28,560 bases of DNA from NCBI GenBank assembly GCA_964058805.1, contig CAXKVV010000765.1, positions 1-28,560 on the forward strand, in the 5' to 3' direction. The notes below the pieces were generated by a model that was not told the origin of the DNA, made no database searches, and was given only the letters and a program-made list of their open reading frames with translations. The DNA is from Schoenoplectus triqueter (Eukaryota; Streptophyta; Magnoliopsida; Poales; Cyperaceae). Below, one piece after another: positions 21,433-28,560 of the stretch (its first letter is position 1; the number at the start of each line of letters is the position of its first letter). The position numbers were made by a program, and so were the translations under genes.

Positions 21433-21458
21433 CGTACGCACGACGCGACGTGCGTACG
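21433..21458. other. Strong hairpin near the LTR-like 3' end
   Basis: CGTACGCACG (21433-21442) and CGTGCGTACG (21449-21458) are perfect reverse complements around the 6-base loop ACGCGA. The element end is about 50 bases away. The stem is GC-rich and full of CG sites. It could shape 3' end formation of the retrotransposon RNA or be a methylation target; both are inference. Confidence 0.9.
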
Positions 21459-21784
21459 AAAGGCTAAATGAATAAAATAAGTTAAATCTTAGAATAAACA
21501 AAACAATAATAATAATACAAAACAATAACAGTCCAGAGTAACAAAAATAGAATACAACGCCGACATCGGCGGGGCTAGCTCCATCGGAATGGGCAGCAAA
21601 ATCTCTCAAAGAAAAACCCAAAAGAAGAAATAAAACTCAAAACCCGATAAATCCTAATCCACAACCCTGCTCACATGCGGAAGCGGCGAAGCACCTCTGT
21701 CACCACGCAGGACTGTCCCTAGCACTCGCTCCAAGAAAATCCTAAACCTGAAATACCTGGATCCCACAACCACCGTGGAAACGT

Positions 21785-21805
21785 GAGTAATTTTAAAAAT
21801 TACTC
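21785..21805. other. Palindrome inside the LTR-like block
   Basis: GAGTAATTTT (21785-21794) and AAAATTACTC (21796-21805) are perfect reverse complements around a single A. It lies about 400 bases inside the 21383 end, in the area where long gypsy LTRs often carry a similar conserved word. Confidence 0.85.
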
Positions 21806-22094
21806 AGTACGGATTTAGATCCAGCCTTAATATTTGATCTTCTTTCCTAGACTGGACCCAAACATCGATACTGATATTTTAAATGCAACAATTATCTATT
21901 TAAATAGTAAAATTATAGTTAATATGTCTATTTAATAATTCGCTATGATACGATGACATGCAATGACAGATAAACACAATTATAAAAAAAAATCTGTGGA
22001 TAATAATATAATATATAATAAATATATATATAAGATACGAGATTTAAAGCACTCGCATATACATAACCCAGTTGCAGATCATCAATCCATCCAC

Positions 22095-22193
22095 AAGCGG
22101 GCACGTGGTCGGGCCCTGGACTTGTGACTTACCTAAGCGGGCACGTATTCGGGCCCAACTTACAAACTTAGGATTTTTGAGTAAGCGGGCGCC
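22095..22193. repeat. Direct repeats of AAGCGGGCACGT
   Basis: AAGCGGGCACGTGGTCGGGC (22095) recurs as AAGCGGGCACGTATTCGGGC (22135), 40 bases later. A shortened form, TAAGCGGGCGCC, appears at 22182. They lie inside the LTR-like block and may be regulatory repeats of it. Confidence 0.8.
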
Positions 22194-22416
22194 AATACCA
22201 TGAATACCCTGGGAAAATTCGGCCTCCCGGAGCGATAACGCCCTAGGAGAGTGACGGCTAAAAGCACGTACTCGGTATTCTGAATCTGATGATCCACCTC
22301 ACAGAATAATACTAATATAATAAAACAAAATGGATTAAGAAGTTATGCTTTCAGTTGCCATATCGTCAAAAGGAGATAACTACTTAGGAAATAACAAATC
22401 GGAAACTAATACAAAT

Positions 22417-22660
22417 GAGAGTCTACACTGTACCAAGGGTCAGAGGACCGCATCCCAAAAATAATGACAAAATAAAATATAATACAGATGAGAGCCTACA
22501 CTGTACCAACCTGGGGCTAGAGGACCGCATCCCAAAGGGGAGCCTACACTGTACCAACCAGGGGCCAAAGGACCGCATCCCGAGAAATGATAAAATGACA
22601 GATTATACAAATGAGAGCCTACACTGTACCTACTAGGGGCCAGAGGATCGCATCCCGATA
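22417..22660. repeat. Four-copy tandem repeat with alternating spacing
   Basis: Units that begin GAGAGCCTACACTGTACC and end GAGGACCGCATCCC start at 22417, 22490, about 22539 and 22613. The gaps are about 73, 49 and 74 bases, because the second copy lacks the AT-rich filler (AATGACAAAAT type) that follows the others. The 73-codon frame at 22415 is only a reading of this array. Confidence 0.9.
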
Positions 22661-25600
22661 AATAACAAAATAGGGTAGAATCCAGACTCGGATATGGCCG
22701 TCCACACTAAACACTGAAAGACATGATATCCTAATCGCTCAAATTTGGATTAGAAATCTTAATCATATTAAGAATATTAAAAGTATAATATTGATCAAAA
22801 GAAAAACACTCTAGCACGGCCGAACCCGCCAAATGACGGGGTCGGTGGATAACCGACAAGCAAATGTGCGTTGTGTATATACATACCAAAGGAATATAAT
22901 CCGTTGGTCTGGTTATACAAGGCAACCTCAGATTGAGATCACCCGACCCGCCTCTCAGCACTTTCCCATGCATTTTGCATGATTAATTACCTAACTTAAT
23001 TTATAATTAATGATATTAATAATATTAATCTACTAATTTTAATCTATCTCTTTATTTATTTAACTCTAACATAATCCTATCTCGGGACTATTTCCCGAGT
23101 CCTACTCCTATCCTGTCTACATGCATCATGATATGATATGGCATGCGAATGCTGGTATGTCTCGAATATGCTGGTCAAGTACTGAATGCATATGACAGTT
23201 CAATTCGGGTCTCTAAATAATGTTTGGTCAGAAAATACCGCAATTCAGATTTATTTTAAAAACATTTATTTTCGGTTTGGGTTTCCTAATTCTGAAGAAA
23301 GGAAATTAAATCCCAGGAAATCGTACCTGAGAATAATTTGGTTAGGTCAGAACGTCAAATTGCTAAGTCTCGGGTGGCGCATCACGATTTTGTTAGATGA
23401 GCCGTCTCATCTTGAGTGTATTCGTTTGTCGGCTCGTCAAGATATTTTTCGAAAACCTATGAAGTCAGAAATAAATTAAATTGGCGAGTATCCTATTCAC
23501 ATTGGGTCTGGTTTGGTCAAGGTGTACCGAACTCGGAGACGGGAGAATTATTCTTTGGAATTTATAATCATATCATATTTATTTTGAGTAATGTAATTAA
23601 TTTAATTTAATTTAGATTGATTTAGTTAAGCTCAATTATTTTAATTAGGATAATTAATTCATTAAAAATAGAGAAATTAATTAATATAATATTATATAAT
23701 TAATATTATTCTTATTAAAAATAGAGAAATTGATTAATATATATTTTATATTATAAATTATTATTATTATACTTTAATTATTATTTTATAACCCTTAATT
23801 ATTCATTTCATATTCTTTAATTATATCTCAATTCATATTTTAATATTATTTTCATAAAGTTGAAAATATGAATTATATTATATAAAACTAGAATTACAGA
23901 ATTTACAGAGATAGAGAAATTGATTTATATATATTATATTATATATATTCTTTATTTCTAATACTCTTTTAGTTTAAAAATAAAGAAATTACTTTATTTA
24001 TTTATTTATATATTTATTAATATTATTTCATTATTAAATAGATGAACTGAATAATGTATATTTAAGATTTTTATTATTATTCTTGTTATTTCATAACTCT
24101 TAATTATTTATTTTACATTCTTTAATTATAGTTCATTTATATCCTAATATTATTTTATTAATTAGAAAAATATATAATAAAAGTTAAAATTCGAATAAGA
24201 ACAAAATGAAAGAAAAAGTAATTAATTTTAATTAAAGTTAATTTAAATTAAACATTTTTATGTATTTAAATGTGTTGGTGTTTTAATGTGTTTGGGATCA
24301 TAGGCTGCCTCCGAAACCACTGTATCTGTTCGAATTTTCATTATTGAGGCAAATCATGTAATCATCTCCCATTTTTTTCTCTTTAAGTATTAAATAAATT
24401 ATTAGTTGCGCACGTTTTAGTTTACGGCACTTGCTAAGTAATTAATTATACTTTTAGCCCGCTTATACCTTTTGGCCCATAAGTCTAAAATCGATAAAAA
24501 AAATCATCCCGCATTTTATTCACTTTGGCCCATCAAAAAAAACTTATCAAAACTGAACCGTCATAAGATCAATCGAACCATTTATGCACATATAACCCTC
24601 TAGTCGAGAGTTATTACCACATTATTCATTTAGACCCTTATAATTATTAACTTTACAGTTTGGACGCTGTCTTATTCTTACCATCTCAAATCATCATTGT
24701 CTACAACCAGATTTACAAAATCGCAAGGAGACATATTGCACAATAGCAATTGCGTAACAAAGCCAGTAAAAGGGACAAAACAATTTAAGGGCAGCAGCAA
24801 CAACCGATACCAGCTGGTACCATCACCCAATACAACACCAGAAGCAACAGACAAGGGATCACACAACAACGTATCAGTACATTCATGCAAAAAGGGGCAC
24901 AATACCACGAAAGTGAAAGAGGGCACAAATCGGATATGTATCAGACAATAACCGACACACAAGGCACGCAAATGCAAAGCACACGATTTACAAGAAGACA
25001 CAACATGCCACAACCATCAAGCAACACACAGGCAGCACGGCTCAGCCAGCACAGGGGCCCACTCGGCCAAAAGCAAAAAGGAATAAAGGAAGGAGGTTAC
25101 CCGATTTGAACCCGAGGTAGCAGTAAAAGGGGTGGTTGGGCAGTGGTCTGCTCGGATTCATAGGCAAGGGACAACTATGAGCCGGTGTTCCAGTTTTCCC
25201 TCGTTTTCTCTCGTCGCTAGCGGAGGCACCTACGCCTCTCCTGTGTCGCCTATTACATGGTCGGAGATGAGCTGCGTAGTGCACGCGGTGGTGGTAGGAG
25301 GAGGCATGTGTGGCCATCGACGAGCTTGGTCGAGCTCTCTGGTGTGCGCGACCCCCTTATGGCGTGGAGGGGTGCGAGGCTGCGACACGGTAGGCTGCCT
25401 GAGGGCGCAGCAAAGGCAAGGGCGAAGAGAGGGTTTACTTCCAGCGAGAAGGGAGAAAGTGAGAGGATTAGGGGGAGGAGGGCCTTCGACCTTAGCGCAG
25501 GGGAAAAGAGAAAGAGATTTGTGCAATACTGAGTGAGAGATAAGAGAGAGGAGGGAAATGGGGTTGTGTCGTAAGGGATGGAGACCAAGAGATCGCAAGA

Positions 25601-25760
25601 TTTGGGGCAGAGAAAAGGAAAATGGAGAAGAGGCAGCAGGTGTGTTACCGGGTGAAAGGAATAAAAGGAAGAATGGGGTATGGCACGTGACAGAGAAGTG
25701 ACAGGAACGGAGGAAAAGTTGAGGAGTAGATTTCTTGGGAAGGAATAGATTAAACATAAG

Positions 25761-26520
25761 GGGTGAGAGAAGGTTTGATTTAGATTCTCTGTGATTGAAG
25801 CCATGTCGTCAATGGTACATCCAATTATTTGTGCGTCTGATTTATTCTCAAATTTAATCGTTCGATATATATTAATCTTTCGAACAAATTTGATTATCAT
25901 AGGTATATCTTTTTATTCGATCGTTATTAAATTAATCTCAAAGATTATAATATTAGTTTTATATATGATATTTCGTTAAATTCATTCATTGAAATTAAGT
26001 TTATCAAAATATTCTTGCATTTATTTAATTTGAATTTGACTTACATAAAAATTTAATAATTTTTAATTTGATCTTTGAATTTTTATTATTTGATAATAAT
26101 CTCATGATCATTCCAAATCTCCTTCAATTTGGTTTGATCAATTATAAGATAATATCAGTAATTAAATAAATTGATTCGTTTATGTTATATGTTAATTTGT
26201 GTTAAATCCTTTTAATTATTATTATTGCTTAATTAAATTTCACGGTTTAACACATATAGTCAATTGACAGTGGACAAAGTCCCTAAAGTTGTCTTACTTG
26301 ACCTCCCAGATCATGAATTCTAACCACTTGGCCGATTTATGGGTTCAGAGTTACCTTGTACATAAAATTAGACTTGGGGCTCTTGACTGGACTAATATTG
26401 AGAAAGGTTTGCCAGAGAATGAGCTTCTAGACAAGCCAATTCAGAAGCTACCATGTTGTGATGACTCATCAGTAATCAACAGAGTGTGTCACAACTTTAT
26501 TAACCGTTATAACGCTTCAA
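25761..26520. other. AT-rich intergenic, no gene seen
   Basis: AT-rich sequence. From about 26280 the character changes and resembles the non-matching block in the 20.7-21.3 kb array (ATCATGAATT, GAGAATGAGCTTCTAGACAA words). The 90-codon frame at 26289 has no recognisable motif and runs into the 111-bp repeat. Confidence 0.5.
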
Positions 26521-26887
26521 CAAGTCGTTATGACATTTCTGGAGGGTATCAGACTTGTTAGAAAATTGGTAAAATAGTCAAAACATTATTAACGCTTTAT
26601 AAAGCGTTCAACGTTTTGATGAATCATTATAATAATTTAAGGAATCGTTACAACGTTTCCTCAGAACACATTTACTTGTCAGAGAATAGTCAAAGGGTTG
26701 CTAATGTTTTGCAAGACGTTCAACGCTTTGATGAATCGTATAACGATTCAAGGTATCGTAATAACGATTCCTTAGAATGTATTGACTTGTCAGAGAATGG
26801 TCAGAGCGTTGTTAACGTTTTGCAAAGCGTTCAACGCTTTAAAGAATCGTATAACGATTCAAGAATTGTTATAATGATTCCTAAGAA
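26521..26887. repeat. 111-bp tandem repeat with internal palindromes
   Basis: Two clear copies, 26641-26751 and 26752-26862, have a period of exactly 111. A more diverged copy lies before them (26521-26640) and a partial one after (26863-26887). Each full copy contains CTTGTCAGAGAAT, GTTCAACGCTTT and GAATCGTATAACGATTC. The last is a perfect palindrome with 7-bp arms (26733-26749 and 26844-26860). AAAGCGTTCAACGCTTT (26824-26840) is a perfect palindrome with 8-bp arms. The 98-codon frame at 26616 reads through this array and is not considered a gene. Confidence 0.88.
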
Positions 26888-27544
26888 TGTTGTATTTAAT
26901 CTGGACCACTAGATTGTTCTAAGATTAGTGTAGATCTTTTATTCAACTCTTTATTTTATTTGGGCCGCTGGATATAATTGAGATTATATGTTGAATAGAT
27001 CTAAGGCCCAGATTTCTTCCGTTTTAATTTTCTAAAGTCTTGACAGATCTCAATCATTGATGGATCTTCAAGATTAGGGTACACTTCAATAGTCGTGCTG
27101 AGTGATCTCCAACTCCTCTGACTTATCTCTACATCAGGATTCGTGCTGGGTGGTGGTTTCCGATGGTCGAAGCTCCTCTCTTCTAATCAAACTTGTACTC
27201 TAGCATCACATAACCTTGGTGAGTCTCCCTATGGTGCCTGATCGGAGATCCATGCGGTGGTAGGGGTTGTATTAGGGTACCAACTGAGATGTGCCATTCG
27301 GAATTGGTACCGAGTTGAATTCTTTATCAAATTCAACAAATTCAGTCAATGTTATTGATAATTGCAAGATCAATAAGCATCGCCTTGACATGTAGATGTG
27401 ATCTGAGGTGAATGTGAGTGTTCTTGATCACTAACAATCACACTGAATTACTAACAGTTTGGAAGTGCACGGTACCGATCGATACCGGCCTCAATTCCTT
27501 TCTATTCGAGATGCTTGTTGAACTTGCATACTCAATTGACACCC
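26888..27544. other. Non-coding stretch with short inverted repeats
   Basis: No open frame of note. GGTACCAA (27276-27283) pairs with TTGGTACC (27304-27311) around a 20-base loop, and CGGTACCGATCGATACCGG near 27471-27489 is palindromic except for one opposed pair. The region separates the 111-bp array from the first covarying hairpin unit and may belong to the same repetitive element. Confidence 0.55.
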
Positions 27545-27594
27545 CTCAAGCCTAAAGGCTCACCAGCTTTAGCTGGGGCTAGTGGCTCACTGAG
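27545..27594. ncRNA. Structured repeat unit, copy 1
   Basis: The constant words GCCTAAAGGCTCACC and AGTGGCTCACT surround a hairpin: CCAGC (27563-27567), loop TTTA, GCTGG (27572-27576). An outer closing stem pairs CTCAAG (27545-27550) with CTGAG (27590-27594), with one bulged base. Two further copies lie at 27708 and 28021 with different stem sequences but kept pairing. I use the ncRNA label for the inferred structure only; there is no evidence of transcription or function. Confidence 0.45.
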
Positions 27595-27707
27595 TTTCAA
27601 GGTGTTTCAGCATGATACCAGCTGGTTGTGCATGAGACTGAGCGACATCGATTTTGAATTCATCAAAATCCCTGGCACTCACTGAATTATTGCACTTAAT
27701 CGACACC

Positions 27708-27760
27708 TCTCAGGCCTAAAGGCTCACCTAGACATTGCTAGGGCCAGTGGCTCACTAAGA
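27708..27760. ncRNA. Structured repeat unit, copy 2
   Basis: The same constant words as copy 1 surround a different stem: CCTAG (27727-27731), loop ACATTG, CTAGG (27738-27742). The outer stem TCTCAG (27708-27713) with CTAAGA (27755-27760) keeps five of six pairs. The DNA on either side does not match copy 1 beyond GACACCTCTCA-type words just upstream. Confidence 0.45.
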
Positions 27761-27767
27761 TTGCAAC

Positions 27768-28018
27768 AATTAGGATTGATTCACTCTTAAATCTTGGTGA
27801 TATGCTGATTTGTGTCGAGATCAGTATATTCTTTCAAAATTACAAAGATTAACTAATTTAATCGATTAAAATCATGCATTTAGGATTATTAGAGAATTGA
27901 AAAGCTATCATCTTTTGGCTATTGTGCAAGTATAAGTAGAAATATCAATTGGAAAATAAAAATTATAAGGGAAATCGATATAATAATAATTGAATCACAG
28001 ATTCTTGATGTTTGTGAC
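27768..28018. other. Spacer between structured units, nothing seen
   Basis: AT-rich sequence between copies 2 and 3 of the structured unit. No open frame, repeat or RNA gene could be supported here. Confidence 0.5.
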
Positions 28019-28020
28019 TG

Positions 28021-28076
28021 ATCCAGGCCTAAAGGCTCACCAATCACCTTCTGATTGGGCTAGTGGCTCACTGGAT
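28021..28076. ncRNA. Structured repeat unit, copy 3
   Basis: The longest stem of the three: CCAATCA (28040-28046), loop CCTTC, TGATTGG (28052-28058), all seven pairs intact. The outer stem ATCCAG (28021-28026) pairs perfectly with CTGGAT (28071-28076). Constant words are as in copy 1. The stem bases differ from copies 1 and 2 while pairing is retained. Confidence 0.45.
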
Positions 28077-28282
28077 TCAACCAATTAATGTCAATTGATA
28101 TCATTTAGAAAAGAAAATAGTAGAGAGATAGAATTAAGAAGCAAGATCTTGAAAGAAAGCAATAAGAATGAGAAAGAAATCAAATTGATTATCTAATAAG
28201 CACAAATTGAATGTCTAGAGCTCAGTTCCAAGGAAAGAAATGTAAACAAACACAAATTGAATCAATTTGCATGATTGATTAC

Positions 28283-28486
28283 CTCAAATCCTCAACACAA
28301 AACATTAATTGATCAAATTCTTCTTCTTAACCCTTGTAATCTCTCTATTTCTCTGCACTAGGTGATCACTAGTGAGTGTGTGTGAGTGTGTATGTGCTCT
28401 TAATAGCTTAGCAGCGTTTTTTTACTTCTTCTCCCTTCTTCTTCTTTTTATTGGCACTGGTTCTCAGCTTATATAGGCCTCAATCA
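28283..28486 (-). promoter_or_regulatory. Possible minus-strand promoter and leader
   Basis: On the minus strand CCTATATAAG (28468-28477) is a good TATA box. It is followed by a purine-rich, CACACTCACACAC-containing leader without a long open frame, and by a possible donor GAG|GTAATC at 28283. This could be the promoter of a retrotransposon, or of a non-coding transcript that would run through the three structured units. No coding exon was found on the minus strand to support a gene. Confidence 0.4.
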
Positions 28487-28560
28487 ACTAATTTACTTGA
28501 TTATGATTGGTTGGTTGCCTCTAGGTCGGATTGCCAGCTTGTACAGATCATGATTCTCCA

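Larger units (their letters stand above)
21383..25760 (-). mobile_element. LTR-like block of a Ty3/gypsy-type retrotransposon, no coding
   Basis: Read on the minus strand, the block ends in GGGGTGTGACA (TGTCACACCCC at 21383). This, with the AGTAATTTTTAAAATTACTC word about 400 bases inside, is a familiar 3' end of long plant gypsy LTRs. Further inside are tandem repeats (22417-22660), an AT-rich core (about 23590-24290), and at the far end a pyrimidine-rich stretch on the minus strand (about 25500-25760) that looks like a leader. No gag, protease, reverse transcriptase or integrase is present, so a solo LTR or a fragment is likely. The right border is not fixed: I did not find a second CATAG (the 5 bases left of 21383) next to a CA end. 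Confidence 0.5.

Noticed and set aside
24678..25109. Overlapping frames on both strands near 24.7-25.1 kb
   Set aside because: No recognisable domain, no splice-supported extension and overlapping antisense frames of similar length.
25091..25122. tRNA-like T-arm word (GATTTGAACCCG, minus-strand TTCAAAT)
   Set aside because: The bases on either side of the loop do not form the T-stem beyond one pair, and no acceptor stem or anticodon arm is found.
25230..25900. Overlapping minus- and plus-strand frames of 91-215 codons
   Set aside because: They overlap in several frames over one less AT-rich, pyrimidine-biased stretch and show no family motif. The stretch looks like a retrotransposon leader.
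21383..26260. Complete solo LTR with CATAG duplication at both ends
   Set aside because: CATAG precedes 21383, but to the right I found only CATATAG after ...AACA near 26250, and other CATAG sites do not follow a CA end.
27545..28076. Hammerhead ribozyme (retrozyme) as identity of the structured units
   Set aside because: The required CTGATGA and GAAA core words are not present in the units on either strand in the right arrangement.

Overview
This is nuclear DNA from a flowering plant, most likely a eudicot. The intergenic DNA is very AT-rich, introns are short and U-rich with GT..AG ends, and repeats and transposon remnants are plentiful. One protein-coding gene could be reconstructed, and its protein belongs to a plant-specific family. 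I cannot name the species from the sequence.

Layout. Positions 1-6.6 kb are intergenic: a trinucleotide microsatellite, a foldback element built of nested palindromes (689-1135), two minisatellites, a second long foldback element (3904-4290) and a possible decayed Helitron end (about 5278). A less AT-rich promoter and pyrimidine-rich leader follow (about 6540-7716).

Positions 7717-17469 hold a complete DEMETER/ROS1-family 5-methylcytosine DNA glycosylase gene on the + strand. I resolved 17 coding exons. Their lengths sum to 6609 bases, an exact multiple of three, giving 2202 residues. The basic tract, two AT-hook-like motifs, domain A, the HhH-GPD glycosylase with catalytic Lys1711 and Asp1729, the four-cysteine [4Fe-4S] motif and the C-terminal permuted-CXXC/RRM-like domain are all present and unbroken. 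Intron 3 carries a 207-bp hAT-type MITE with a perfect 8-bp target-site duplication.

Downstream (17.5-28.6 kb) there is no supported gene. There is a 543-bp hAT-type element with a perfect 8-bp duplication, a GACCC-rich element, a degenerate tandem array, and a long LTR-like block. That block lies in minus orientation, has its 3' end at 21383, and carries its own hairpins and tandem repeats. A 111-bp tandem repeat full of palindromes follows. Last come three dispersed copies of a roughly 50-base element whose stems differ in sequence but keep their base pairing, beside a possible minus-strand promoter.

How the parts may work together. The gene product removes 5-methylcytosine, often at transposons next to genes, and this gene is itself surrounded and entered by small transposons. 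In Arabidopsis, ROS1 expression is tied to methylation of transposon-adjacent promoter DNA. A similar feedback here is a reasonable hypothesis, not something the sequence proves. The pair-preserving hairpin family (27545-28076) and the nested-palindrome foldback (689-1135) are the structures I could not match to anything I know.
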